Shown here: piece by piece, positions 7,000-15,693 of the stretch | How positions within the stretch are numbered: the first letter of the stretch is position 1 | How the letters are laid out: each line of letters opens with the position of its first letter | Source of the DNA: Capnocytophaga sp. ARDL2 | GTDB lineage: Bacteria; Bacteroidota; Bacteroidia; Flavobacteriales; Flavobacteriaceae | DNA: 64,000 bases | Reading direction: 5' to 3' | NCBI RefSeq assembly: GCF_041530365.1 | Contig: NZ_CP168034.1 | Span: forward strand, 682,001-746,000 | Notes under the pieces: model-generated | What the model saw: the letters and a program-made list of their open reading frames with translations, nothing else | Told to the model about the DNA's origin: nothing | Databases searched by the model: none | Program-made: the position numbers and the translations under genes

Positions 7000-9075
7000 A
7001 TGGTAAAAAAATTACAAACAAAGAGAAGTTTTTTAGGAACTTTGACGGGGGCTTTTCTTGCCTTAGCAGGATTTACCAGTTTAGATGCCTCGGCTCAGTA
7101 TTGTACGCCTACTTTTAGTAGTGGGTGTAATTATGGTGATGGAATTAACGATTTTAAGGTTACTCAAAATGGAGTTGTTATTTTCGAACATTTAGATTCA
7201 GGTTGTTCTCCAGCTGCTTATGGTGATTTTACATCCCAAACGATTTCTGTGGAAGCTGGTCAAACGTATTCTTTTACATCTATTACCAATGGAGAAGATG
7301 GTCAGAGACTTAAAATTTGGGTAGATTTTGATAACAATGAAACTTTTGAAGAAAGTGAGCAGTTAGCTTTTGTTACGGGAGGTGTGATTGCAAACGGTAC
7401 ATTTGTAATATCCGAAACTATACCTACAGGACAATATAGATTACGTGTTGCATCGAGATATTATAATTCATCATTATTATCTCCTTGTAATAATACAGCT
7501 TATGGAGAGGCTCATGATTATACGTTAAGTGTTGTTAACAATGTTACATGTTTATCTCCGACAGATTCTTCAGTATCTAACATCACAGCTTTTACAGCTA
7601 ATTTATCATGGACAGTCTCTGGAACACCAGAGTCTTATGTTGTTGAATATGGAACCAATGGATTTTCCTTAGGTTCTGGGACAACGGTAACCACAACAGA
7701 GTCTTCATATCAATTGACAGGGTTGTCTCAAAACACTCAATATCAGTATTATGTGAAATCTATCTGCACAATGGGAGATGAAAGTGTTTTTGCGGGACCT
7801 TTTAGCTTTACAACTCTATACTCTTGTCCTGCACCAACTCAATTAGAAGTTTCTAATGTTACTGCTTCAAGTGCAACTTTGACGTGGCAGTATAGTGGTG
7901 ATGGGACTAATTTTGAAGTAGAATATGGTCAATTAGGATTCACGGTTGGTACAGGAACAGTGCAAACTACGACTACTAATACAGTTACATTATCAGGACT
8001 GACAGATTGGACTAATTATCAGGTGTATGTGAGAGAAATTTGCTCAGCATCAGATACATCACTTAACTCAGCTGCTGTATCTTTTCTGACTTTGTTAAAT
8101 CCAGTTCCTTCACCTTGGACTGAAAACTTTAATTCTTTAGTTTTGCCATTCTCTACCTCAAGTAACAATGTATTTCCAGATGGCTGGACACATTCATCTT
8201 TTAGAAGTGTGGGACCAGAATATCATAAAGTAATAGCAAATGGGGATGGAAATTATGTAGATACCAATTTATTTGGTGTATTGGAGACTACTTGGGTTCA
8301 ATCAAGACCCGTAACAGTTCAATCGGGTGATTCATTAAAATTGAAATATGCGTTAAGAGGTTGGAATTCTGATAATACAGTAGGTGGTGATCTACAAGTG
8401 AAAATTGTTTTAGAAGATAATTCTGAAATAACATTAGGTACAGTTACTTATGATGAACCGACCCCTTGGACAGAATTATCTTATTCGTTAGATGATTATG
8501 CAGGACAAATACTTCAAGTAAAAATAGTTGCTCAAAAAGCTTCAGGACCGCATGACTTCTTACTTGGTTTAGATGATTTTGAAATCAGAGGATGTACACC
8601 AGGTGTTGCACCAACAGGTGAAACTAGCCAAACAGTAGATGCTGGTACTACATTGGCTCAATTGAATGTAACTGGTACAGAATTAAAATGGTATGCAGAC
8701 CAAGACTTAAACAATCAATTAGCAGATACTACTGCAGTTGTTAACGGAACTACATACTATGTTACTCAAACTGTAAACGGATGTGAAAGTAATGCATTGG
8801 CTGTAACTGTTGAGGTTACTTTGAGCAACGATACTCTTGATTTAGCTGAGTTGAAATTGTTCCCTAATCCTACAACTGATGTATTGAATATTTCTTACAA
8901 AAACGAAGTAGCTAATGTTACAATCTTTGATATCCAAGGACGTCAAGTAGCAACTCACAACGTAAACGCTACTAGTGCTGTAATCAACGTTACTGATTTG
9001 GCTACAGGAACTTACTTGATCAAAATAGAAACTACTTCAAACGAAGTATCTACTTTGAAATTTATTAAAAAGTAA
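7000..9075 (+). CDS. Secreted GEVED/FnIII protein with T9SS sorting domain
   Basis: The protein has 691 residues. A long signal peptide ends near SLDASAQ (residue 33). A GEVED domain follows (about 35-160, ending AYGEAHDYTL), then two fibronectin type III repeats (about 163-250 and 252-345). A beta-rich adhesin-like domain (about 350-540) comes next, then an Ig-like segment (about 545-605). The type A T9SS C-terminal domain (about 617-691) begins KLFPNPTTDVLN and ends STLKFIKK. Such proteins cross the outer membrane by the Por/T9SS machinery and are released or anchored at the surface. No catalytic residues were recognised, so a binding or adhesive role is inferred. It stands alone, with its own terminator. 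Confidence 0.93.
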   Translation: MVKKLQTKRSFLGTLTGAFLALAGFTSLDASAQYCTPTFSSGCNYGDGINDFKVTQNGVVIFEHLDSGCSPAAYGDFTSQTISVEAGQTYSFTSITNGEDGQRLKIWVDFDNNETFEESEQLAFVTGGVIANGTFVISETIPTGQYRLRVASRYYNSSLLSPCNNTAYGEAHDYTLSVVNNVTCLSPTDSSVSNITAFTANLSWTVSGTPESYVVEYGTNGFSLGSGTTVTTTESSYQLTGLSQNTQYQYYVKSICTMGDESVFAGPFSFTTLYSCPAPTQLEVSNVTASSATLTWQYSGDGTNFEVEYGQLGFTVGTGTVQTTTTNTVTLSGLTDWTNYQVYVREICSASDTSLNSAAVSFLTLLNPVPSPWTENFNSLVLPFSTSSNNVFPDGWTHSSFRSVGPEYHKVIANGDGNYVDTNLFGVLETTWVQSRPVTVQSGDSLKLKYALRGWNSDNTVGGDLQVKIVLEDNSEITLGTVTYDEPTPWTELSYSLDDYAGQILQVKIVAQKASGPHDFLLGLDDFEIRGCTPGVAPTGETSQTVDAGTTLAQLNVTGTELKWYADQDLNNQLADTTAVVNGTTYYVTQTVNGCESNALAVTVEVTLSNDTLDLAELKLFPNPTTDVLNISYKNEVANVTIFDIQGRQVATHNVNATSAVINVTDLATGTYLIKIETTSNEVSTLKFIKK

Positions 9076-9101
9076 TTTCTCGCTGAATATACAATAAAAC
9101 C

Positions 9102-9130
9102 AAAAGGGTTGTCTTTTGACAACCCTTTTT
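9102..9130 (+). terminator. Intrinsic terminator after the T9SS cargo gene
   Basis: AAAAGGGTTGTC (9102-9113), a TTTT loop and the perfect complement (9118-9129), followed by T. Confidence 0.93.
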
Positions 9131-9171
9131 AGTTTTAAAAATCTCTTTTGATTTTTTATTAAAATGATTTG

Positions 9172-9198
9172 TTGTTTAAGAAAAAATGAGTAAATTTA
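9172..9198 (+). promoter_or_regulatory. Possible ssb promoter
   Basis: TTG at 9172-9174 is followed after 16 bases by TAAATTTA (9191-9198), one base off the TAnnTTTG consensus, and the ATG of ssb is 22 bases further on. Confidence 0.4.
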
Positions 9199-9220
9199 TG
9201 CAAAACAAAAACTGTCAGCT

Positions 9221-9547
9221 ATGAATACTATTAGAAACAGCGTTCGTCTAATCGGTAGAGTGGGCAACGCACCAGAGGTGAAAACTTTTGACAATGGCAA
9301 TAAAGTGGCTTCATTTCCTTTGGCAACTAACGAATATTTTTACAACGACAAAGGAGAAAAACAAGAACAAACTCAATGGCATAGCATTGTAGCTTGGGGC
9401 AAAAATGCAGAAGTAGTGGAAAGATTTGCTGAAAAAGGAAAAGAATTGGCCGTTGCAGGTCGTATTAATTACAACAGCTATCAAGACAAAGATGGTGTAA
9501 AACGCACTAACACCGAAATTGTCATCAACGAATTGCTATTGTTATAA
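9221..9547 (+). CDS. ssb: Single-stranded DNA-binding protein (short form)
   Basis: This is a 108-residue OB-fold protein with SSB segments SVRLIGRVGNAPEVKTFDNG, ATNEYFYNDKGEKQEQTQWH, SIVAWGKNAEVVERF and KGKELAVAGRI. SSB coats single-stranded DNA during replication and repair. It ends at INELLLL directly after the OB fold. The flexible linker and acidic tip (typically DDDIPF), which recruit repair proteins, are absent. It may be an accessory SSB, with the tailed paralogue elsewhere in the genome. It sits between two terminators, so it is monocistronic. Confidence 0.92.
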   Translation: MNTIRNSVRLIGRVGNAPEVKTFDNGNKVASFPLATNEYFYNDKGEKQEQTQWHSIVAWGKNAEVVERFAEKGKELAVAGRINYNSYQDKDGVKRTNTEIVINELLLL

Positions 9548-9553
9548 TTTTAT

Positions 9554-9579
9554 GGGCTACCATGTGTAGCCTTTTTTTT
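9554..9579 (+). terminator. Intrinsic terminator after ssb
   Basis: GGCTAC (9555-9560) pairs with GTAGCC (9566-9571), followed by eight T. Confidence 0.88.
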
Positions 9580-9581
9580 AT

Positions 9582-9589
9582 TATTTTTG
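9582..9589 (+). promoter_or_regulatory. -7 element for the DUF445 gene
   Basis: TATTTTTG, an exact TAnnTTTG match, lies 15 bases before the ATG at 9605 and just after the ssb terminator. Confidence 0.5.
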
Positions 9590-9604
9590 AGCAAATACTA
9601 AATC

Positions 9605-10840
9605 ATGGATAAACAACAAATACTCAAACGACATAAATTACTGGCTACAGGTTTATTTGTCTTGATGGCTCTGATTTTTGCAGCGATGCTTTTACTCGAA
9701 AAATATCAACCTGCAAAATGGATTGGGTATGTAAAAGCGTTTTCCGAAGCGGCTATGGTCGGTGCTTTGGCAGATTGGTTTGCTGTAACCGCTTTGTTTA
9801 AATATCCTTTGGGACTAAAAATCCCACATACCAATCTCATCGAAAATCGAAAAAATGATATTGGCGAAAACCTTGGGACTTTTGTAGTTGATAACTTTCT
9901 TACACCACAGACTCTTCGACCTTATGTAAAGGAAATTGCGGTTACCAAAACAGCAGGTAATTGGTTGTTGAAAAACAATCAAATGATTTTGAATGAAGTA
10001 AAAAATGGAGTGGTAAATTATTTAGAAACCAATGATTTAAAACACATTAAGCAATATATTGCGGAACAATCGACGCAATTGGTTCATAAAATACCTGTGG
10101 AAAATTTGATGTCCAACGCACTAAATTATCTCATCGAAAATAGAGAGCAAGACAAGGCATTGGATTACATTTTACAAAGATTGAATGAAGTAATCAAGCA
10201 ACCCAAATTACTACAAATGGTACAAGAAAAAGTGGATAAAAAGTTTTTTTCTTTATTACCCAATTTTGCTTCAGAATTGATAGCTTCCTATTTTTTAAGT
10301 GAAATACAAAAAATTATAGACGAAGTCAGACAAAATCCTCAACATAAGATTAGACGAGAAATCGATAGGGAATTGTCTCAATTTGTCATCGATTTACATT
10401 CAAAACCACAATGGAAAGACAAAATCCATCAATTGAAACAACAATTAATAACGGTTGAAAATTTATCAAACTACACCAATCAAATCGTTTTTTACCTAAA
10501 AAATCAATTGATAAATGATTTAAATTCAGATCAATCCAATGTTTTGGCCTATATAGATTCTATTATTGAAAATTTTGCTGTAAAACTATCAACAGATAAA
10601 GATCAACAGGAAAAAATAGACGGATTTGTAAGAAAAAAACTCTATCATTTAGCTTTGAAAAACAACAAAAAAGTAGGACAATTGATTAGCAATACAGTAG
10701 AAAGTTGGGAAGGAAAATCATTGAGTGAAAAACTCGAACTCGAGGTTGGAAAAGACCTGCAATTCATCCGAATCAACGGAACTTTGGTAGGGGGTATGGT
10801 CGGATTGATGATTTATACTTTGGTACAATTGTTTTTTTAG
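9605..10840 (+). CDS. DUF445 family membrane protein (YjiN-like)
   Basis: The protein has 411 residues. A hydrophobic N-terminal helix (about 14-31) is followed by the DUF445 hallmark FSEAAMVGALADWFAVTALFKYPLG (residues 46-70), a long helical, charged middle, and a C-terminal hydrophobic segment (GTLVGGMVGLMIYTLVQLFF). It is expected to sit in the inner membrane with the helical part in the cytoplasm or periplasm. The biochemical function of the family is unknown. It is monocistronic, bounded by terminators on both sides. Confidence 0.9.
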   Translation: MDKQQILKRHKLLATGLFVLMALIFAAMLLLEKYQPAKWIGYVKAFSEAAMVGALADWFAVTALFKYPLGLKIPHTNLIENRKNDIGENLGTFVVDNFLTPQTLRPYVKEIAVTKTAGNWLLKNNQMILNEVKNGVVNYLETNDLKHIKQYIAEQSTQLVHKIPVENLMSNALNYLIENREQDKALDYILQRLNEVIKQPKLLQMVQEKVDKKFFSLLPNFASELIASYFLSEIQKIIDEVRQNPQHKIRREIDRELSQFVIDLHSKPQWKDKIHQLKQQLITVENLSNYTNQIVFYLKNQLINDLNSDQSNVLAYIDSIIENFAVKLSTDKDQQEKIDGFVRKKLYHLALKNNKKVGQLISNTVESWEGKSLSEKLELEVGKDLQFIRINGTLVGGMVGLMIYTLVQLFF

Positions 10841-10852
10841 TAATTACTGTTT

Positions 10853-10880
10853 AAAAGGAGACAAATTGTTCTCCTTTTTT
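10853..10880 (+). terminator. Intrinsic terminator after the DUF445 gene
   Basis: AAAAGGAGA (10853-10861) pairs with TCTCCTTTT (10870-10878), ending in a run of T. Confidence 0.9.
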
Positions 10881-10949
10881 TATTGAAATAATTTCAACAA
10901 TAAGAAAATATTCAACTGTTGAAAACCTATATTTTTCCATAAATTATTT

Positions 10950-11017
10950 AAAGTGGGAAAAATTTTTCAACAAAGTGGGAAAATGTGCCAAAAAGTGACG
11001 TAAATATCATAATTTTG
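10950..11017 (+). promoter_or_regulatory. mraZ (dcw) promoter with periodic GTG operator repeats
   Basis: TAATTTTG at 11010-11017 is an exact -7 element 26 bases before the mraZ start. Upstream lie GTG repeats in A-rich context: AAAGTGGGAAAA at 10950-10961 and again at 10972-10983, then AATGTGCC at 10982 and AAAGTGACG at 10992. The last three GTG trinucleotides start at 10975, 10985 and 10995, exactly 10 bases apart; the first, at 10953, is 22 bases upstream. MraZ proteins of E. coli and mollicutes bind direct repeats of this kind at about one helical turn and repress their own operon. The array covers the -33 region, which fits autorepression of the dcw cluster. The binding itself is inferred. 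Confidence 0.75.
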
Positions 11018-11043
11018 TCAAATAGTATAAAAGCCATTTTGTT

Positions 11044-11499
11044 TTGAATATTTTGTTAGGTACATACGAGTGTAAAGTCGATGCAAAAGCCCGCATCTCT
11101 CTGCCTGTGGCACTGAAAAAACAGTTGCCTCAGCTGTCTGATGGCTTTGTACTAAAACGCTCTGTGTATGAGAAATGTTTGGAACTGTGGCCAATGCAGG
11201 AATGGAAAAAAACAATGGAGGGTATCAACCAACTCAACCGATTTGTGAGAGAAAACGATTTGTTTATCCGCAAATTTATGGCAGGGGTAAAATTTATCGA
11301 AATGGATGATACAGCTCGTTTTCCTATCTCGAAAGATTTACTCCAATACGCTCAACTTTCCAAAGAGGTGGTATTGGCATCGAAGCTCAACATCATCGAA
11401 ATTTGGGACAAAGAGGCTTACGAACAAGTGGTAAACGAAGACTCTATCGACTTTGCTGCCTTGGCGACAAAAGTGATGGGAGGTACGATCAATCAATAA
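11044..11499 (+). CDS. mraZ: Transcriptional regulator MraZ
   Basis: This 151-residue protein contains two SpoVT/AbrB-like DNA-binding half domains: LGTYECKVDAKARISLPVALKKQ at the N-terminus and FIEMDDTARFPISKDLLQYAQL near residue 85. MraZ forms ring-shaped oligomers that bind repeats before their own promoter and control the division and cell-wall cluster. No ATG is available before the first domain; an in-frame TAG lies at 11023, so TTG at 11044 is the best start. The usual glycine of the KGR motif is replaced (DAKARISLP). It is the first gene of the dcw run and sits directly downstream of the repeat operator. Confidence 0.93.
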   Translation: MNILLGTYECKVDAKARISLPVALKKQLPQLSDGFVLKRSVYEKCLELWPMQEWKKTMEGINQLNRFVRENDLFIRKFMAGVKFIEMDDTARFPISKDLLQYAQLSKEVVLASKLNIIEIWDKEAYEQVVNEDSIDFAALATKVMGGTINQ

Positions 11500-11514
11500 A
11501 TTTAGATTTCAAAC

Positions 11515-12420
11515 ATGTCAAACGAATATCATCTTTCTGTGCTATTGCACGAAACAGTTGACGGACTCAACATAAAATCCGACGGCATCTATGTAGATGT
11601 AACTTTTGGTGGGGGAGGGCATTCTCGCGAAATTTTACGCAGATTAGGACCTAATGGAAAATTATATGCCTTTGACCAAGACGAAGACGCTTTGCAAAAT
11701 GCCATAGACGACCCAAGATTTACTTTGATCAACGAGAATTTTCGCTTTTTGAAAAGATTTTTGCGTTTTCATGGCGTAAAACAAGTGGATGGTATTTTGG
11801 GAGATTTTGGTGTTTCTTCTCATCAATTCGATGTGGCAGAAAGAGGTTTTTCTACTCGTTTTAATGCGGTTTTGGATATGCGCATGAATCAAAACGGCGA
11901 ATTGTCGGCTCATCAAGTGATTAATGAATACAGCGAAGAGGATTTGAGTACAATGTTTTTCCAATACGGTGAATTGAAAAACGCTCGTGCATTGGCAAGA
12001 ACGATAGTAGAGGCGAGAAGAAACGGCGAAATAAAAGATTCGGATCAATTGAAAGAGGTTTTGTCGGCTCATCTTCCAATACATAAAAGCAATAAAATTT
12101 TGGCTCAAATCTATCAAGCCATTCGCATAGAGGTAAACCAAGAAATAGAAGTGTTGCGAGAGTTTTTACAACAAGCTTTGGAAGTGCTAAAACCAGAAGG
12201 ACGATTGAGTGTGATTTCGTATCATTCGCTCGAAGACAGATTGGTAAAGCGATTTATCAAAAACGGAATGTTTGAAGGAGAGCCTGAAAGAGATTTCTTT
12301 GGACGATATGAAGTACCGTTTAAGTCTATTGGAAAATTAATCGTTCCGTCAGACGAAGAAATCGAACGAAACAACAGAGCCAGAAGTGCCAAATTGAGAA
12401 TCGCAGAAAAAAGACCATGA
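11515..12420 (+). CDS. rsmH: 16S rRNA (cytosine(1402)-N4)-methyltransferase
   Basis: RsmH (MraW) methylates C1402 in the decoding centre of 16S rRNA using S-adenosylmethionine. The 301-residue protein has the SAM-binding signature VDVTFGGGGHSREILRRL (residues 28-45), GDFGVSSHQFD near 100 and SYHSLEDRLVKRFIK near 237. Length is typical. It follows mraZ by 15 bases, and its TGA overlaps the ftsL ATG (ATGA), the standard dcw arrangement. Confidence 0.96.
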   Translation: MSNEYHLSVLLHETVDGLNIKSDGIYVDVTFGGGGHSREILRRLGPNGKLYAFDQDEDALQNAIDDPRFTLINENFRFLKRFLRFHGVKQVDGILGDFGVSSHQFDVAERGFSTRFNAVLDMRMNQNGELSAHQVINEYSEEDLSTMFFQYGELKNARALARTIVEARRNGEIKDSDQLKEVLSAHLPIHKSNKILAQIYQAIRIEVNQEIEVLREFLQQALEVLKPEGRLSVISYHSLEDRLVKRFIKNGMFEGEPERDFFGRYEVPFKSIGKLIVPSDEEIERNNRARSAKLRIAEKRP

Positions 12421-12758
12421 AGTTAAAAGAAATATTTGACAATAAAGCTATAGTTCCTCAGTTGAAGTCCGCATCCAACTGGGGGGTTGTTTTTTATTTG
12501 GTATTGCTTGTATTACTCATTATCGGAAACAATCACAGATACGAAACAAAGGTAATCGAGCTAAAAAGACTAAATGAAGAAATGAAGGAATTGCGTACCG
12601 AATATGTAGAAAGGCGTTCGGAATTGATGCGAATCAAGATGGAGAGTAATGTTTCGGACATTATGCAAGAACGAGAGGTGTATCCGTCGCAAGTTCCTCC
12701 ACAAAAAATCAGAGTTGTGATAGAGAAAGAAAAAAAATGGTATGAGCTATGGGATTGA
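12417..12758 (+). CDS. ftsL: FtsL-like cell division protein
   Basis: This is a 113-residue bitopic membrane protein: a short cytoplasmic N-terminus, one membrane helix (about 22-40, WGVVFYLVLLVLLIIGNN) and a periplasmic coiled coil (about 45-75, rich in Leu, Glu and Arg). Sequence identity in the FtsL family is low, so the call rests on topology, size and position between rsmH and ftsI. FtsL with FtsB and FtsQ activates the FtsW-FtsI septal synthase. It overlaps rsmH by 4 bases and ftsI by 10. Confidence 0.85.
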   Translation: MKLKEIFDNKAIVPQLKSASNWGVVFYLVLLVLLIIGNNHRYETKVIELKRLNEEMKELRTEYVERRSELMRIKMESNVSDIMQEREVYPSQVPPQKIRVVIEKEKKWYELWD

Positions 12759-14740
12759 AAAATATAGATAGAAACATATATATCTGCTTGTTTATCTTCA
12801 TTTTTTTCATCTTTATGGTTATGGTAAAATTGGTGTATATCCAAGTGGTAGAAGGAGATAAATGGCGTGCAAAAGGAGAAAGACAAATTTTAAAAGATGA
12901 AATCGTTCCTGCTACAAGGGGAAATATTTATTCATCAGATGGTAGTTTGTTGGCAACTTCTGTTCCCAAATACGACATTGCCTTTGACCCATCTGCCTCG
13001 ACTGAAGAGCTTTTTCAAAGTGAAATAAAAGCATTGGCAGATTCGTTGGCCGTTTTCAAAGGAAAAAAAACATCTAAAGAATACGAATCTCGTTTTAGAA
13101 AATTGCGTTCCAACGGAGGAAAATATGTCTTTTTGTTTAGGCGTTTGAGTTATCCTGAATTTCAACGATTGAAAAAATTTCCGTTGTTGAAATATGGTGG
13201 AAATGCGGGTGGATTGATTGTAAATCAAACCCCTGTACGCGAACATCCAATGGGAATGATTGCCAACCGAACGATAGGATATGAAAGGCAAAACGAAGAC
13301 GGTACTATTACAAGGAAAGGAATTGAGGCAGCATTTACAGAATATTTATCTGGAAAAGACGGCAAGCGAAAAGTTCAAAGGGTTACTAAAACAGCTTGGA
13401 AACCAATCCATGATGAAAATTTTGTCGATCCACAAGACGGATTGGATGTGGTAACGACGATCGATGTCTATATTCAAGATATTGCACACCATGCCTTACT
13501 CAACTCACTGCAATATTATGGAGCCGAACACGGAACAGTGGTGGTGATGGAAGCAGAAACTGGTGAAATCAAAGCCATTTCAAACCTCGGATTAGGTGCT
13601 AATGGAAAATATACCGAAACCATCAATTACGCTGTTTTGGAACGACATGACCCAGGTTCAACCTTCAAATTGGCGTCTTATCTCGCGTTGCTCGACAATG
13701 GAAAAGTAGATACCGCAACGATTTTTGACACGCGTAATGGAGTGGTAACTTTCGGTGGAAAACGAGTAACGGATTCCAACCGAAGAGGTTATGGAAAAAT
13801 TTCATTTGCTCGTGGATTTGAAGTTTCGTCCAATACTGTGATTACACAGGCAGTTTATCAGGCTTATAAAGACAAACCGACAGAGTTTATCGATAAATTG
13901 GAATCGTTTGGTTTCAACAAAACTTTGGGATTGGATTTAAAGGGCGAACCTGCATCGTATATTCCAAGACCAGGCGATAAGGCGTGGAGTAAAATCGCTT
14001 TGCCATGGATGGCTTATGGATATGGTATTTCTGTAACACCGTTGCAAACTCTGACATTTTACAACGCTGTAGCCAACGGAGGAGAATTGGTAAAACCACG
14101 ATTTGTAAAAGAAATCAAAAAGGTAAACAAAACAGTAAAAACCTTTGACAAAGAAGTGCTAAATCCTCGCATTGCAAGTAAAGAATCGATAGGAAAAGTA
14201 CAAGAAATGTTGAAAAATGTAGTGAAACGCGGAACAGGAAAAAGTTTGTATTCATCAGATTTTTCAATGGCAGGAAAAACAGGAACAGCTCAGATGAATT
14301 ATGGAGCAGGAAAACAAAATATGTTTTATGCCTCATCGTTTGTAGGATTTTTCCCAGCCGAAAATCCAAAATATTCGTGTATCGTAGTGATTCACAGACC
14401 TACACAACATAGTTATTATGGAGGAGATGTGGCAGGCCCAGTGTTTAAACGCATTGCACAAAAGATTTTTACAGATGTGCCGTCTTTGAAAGAAATCAAA
14501 AACATAGACGAACCACTGAAAAACACTAAAAAAGATTACGAAACCTATTATACCAATGTGCGAAAAATGAACGGAATCGTTCCAAATGTGGTGGGTATGC
14601 AAGTAATGGATGCCTTGCCATTGTTGGAAAATTTGGGAGTAAAAACGCAAATCATTGGCAAAGGAAAAGTAAAACAACAGTCGTTGCCATCAGGACACGA
14701 AATCAAAAAAGGCGACCAGATGGTTTTGACATTGGGATAG
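12749..14740 (+). CDS. ftsI: Septal peptidoglycan transpeptidase (class B PBP)
   Basis: The protein has 663 residues. An N-terminal membrane anchor (about 11-32) is followed by the PBP dimerisation region and the penicillin-binding transpeptidase domain. The active-site motifs are STFK (Ser 304, Lys 307), SSN (360-362) and KTG (510-512). The C-terminus carries one PASTA domain (about 605-663, VPNVVGMQVMDALPLLE). It cross-links peptidoglycan at the division site with FtsW. Its ATG lies inside the end of ftsL. In most Flavobacteriaceae murE would follow directly; here about 2.1 kb of accessory genes intervene. Confidence 0.96.
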   Translation: MGLKNIDRNIYICLFIFIFFIFMVMVKLVYIQVVEGDKWRAKGERQILKDEIVPATRGNIYSSDGSLLATSVPKYDIAFDPSASTEELFQSEIKALADSLAVFKGKKTSKEYESRFRKLRSNGGKYVFLFRRLSYPEFQRLKKFPLLKYGGNAGGLIVNQTPVREHPMGMIANRTIGYERQNEDGTITRKGIEAAFTEYLSGKDGKRKVQRVTKTAWKPIHDENFVDPQDGLDVVTTIDVYIQDIAHHALLNSLQYYGAEHGTVVVMEAETGEIKAISNLGLGANGKYTETINYAVLERHDPGSTFKLASYLALLDNGKVDTATIFDTRNGVVTFGGKRVTDSNRRGYGKISFARGFEVSSNTVITQAVYQAYKDKPTEFIDKLESFGFNKTLGLDLKGEPASYIPRPGDKAWSKIALPWMAYGYGISVTPLQTLTFYNAVANGGELVKPRFVKEIKKVNKTVKTFDKEVLNPRIASKESIGKVQEMLKNVVKRGTGKSLYSSDFSMAGKTGTAQMNYGAGKQNMFYASSFVGFFPAENPKYSCIVVIHRPTQHSYYGGDVAGPVFKRIAQKIFTDVPSLKEIKNIDEPLKNTKKDYETYYTNVRKMNGIVPNVVGMQVMDALPLLENLGVKTQIIGKGKVKQQSLPSGHEIKKGDQMVLTLG

Positions 14741-14818
14741 AATTTCAATTGTTAATGATTAATGATGAATTTGCAGGATTGGTTATTTAATTAAAATCTT
14801 TAGTTTAAAGCCAATAAT

Positions 14819-15130
14819 ATGACTGAAAAACAAATACAAAACATTCAGCAAAAGGAAGAGATTCTCTAAAAAGCTGAGGAGTTTCTTCAAAAAGCGGAAA
14901 GTTTATTAGAAGAATGGAAAGCTTTGCAACCTGAAATAAATCAATTAGAGAATTATTATTTCAGTGAACAATGGAAAGTAGATTTTGAGGCGAGTAATCG
15001 TGGAGAAATTCCTAAAGAAATACCGCACGGCGTGTTGAGTGAAGGTTTGGTTTACAATCTCATCGCCACGCAACAATCATTAGCGATTCAATACCTCAAA
15101 TGGATGGCTGAATTATTGGAAAGAAAATGA
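14819..15130 (+). pseudogene. DUF4298-like gene with a nonsense codon
   Basis: From ATG 14819 the frame reads MTEKQIQNIQQKEEIL, then TAA at 14867-14869. It then continues in the same frame for 86 codons (KAEEFLQKAESLLEEWKAL...) to the TGA at 15128. The downstream part contains the DUF4298 pattern: a coiled coil, then ENYYFSEQWKVDFEA and PKEIPHGVLSEGLVYNL. The stop replaces a codon inside the N-terminal coiled coil; GAA to TAA would be one change. No good internal start precedes the domain. The last bases overlap the DUF1697 ATG (ATGA), so the pair was once coupled. Function of the family is unknown. Confidence 0.75.
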
Positions 15131-15675
15131 GAACATACATTGTATTGCTCAGAGGCGTAACGCCCACAGGGAAAAACAAAATTCCGAGTATGGCTTTTCT
15201 GAAAGAAATTTTAGAAAAAGGCGGCTTTGTGAATGTAAAAACCTATATCCAAAGCGGGAATATTGTATTACAAACGGAGCTTTCCCCTATGGAAGTGAGT
15301 GGGAAAGTACACGAACTCATCAAGGAAAACATTGGGGCAGAACTCCCTGTAATGGTGAAAACCGCTGAGGAAATCAAACAGGTCTTGAGCGAAAATCCGT
15401 TTACGGAAAACCACGATATTAAGCGTGTTTTCTTTACCCTTTTTAACGATGAGCTATCGCAATCATTGGCAAACGAACTCAAAACGCAAGATTTCGGAGA
15501 AGAAAAATTCGATTTCACACCCCGAGCGATGTATATGTATTTACCCAAAGATGCCAGTCGCACCAAACTCAGTAACAATTTTTTGGAAAAGAAACTAAAA
15601 ATCATTGCTACCACGCGTAATTTTAATACATTGGGTAAGTTGGTGGAAATGGCAACAGAGGGAGCGAATTTATAA
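15127..15675 (+). CDS. DUF1697 domain-containing protein
   Basis: This 182-residue protein has the DUF1697 hallmarks: YIVLLRGVTPTGKNKIPM-like N-terminus (RTYIVLLRGVTPTGKNKIPS), the GGFVNVKTYIQSGNIVL segment near residue 30 and a C-terminal TTRNFNTLGKLVEMA. The family is widespread, cytoplasmic and of unknown biochemical role. It overlaps the decayed DUF4298 gene by 4 bases and is 18 bases upstream of a GNAT gene. It belongs to the first accessory block inside the dcw cluster. Confidence 0.88.
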   Translation: MRTYIVLLRGVTPTGKNKIPSMAFLKEILEKGGFVNVKTYIQSGNIVLQTELSPMEVSGKVHELIKENIGAELPVMVKTAEEIKQVLSENPFTENHDIKRVFFTLFNDELSQSLANELKTQDFGEEKFDFTPRAMYMYLPKDASRTKLSNNFLEKKLKIIATTRNFNTLGKLVEMATEGANL

Positions 15676-15693
15676 AGTAAAAAATCAAAAACT

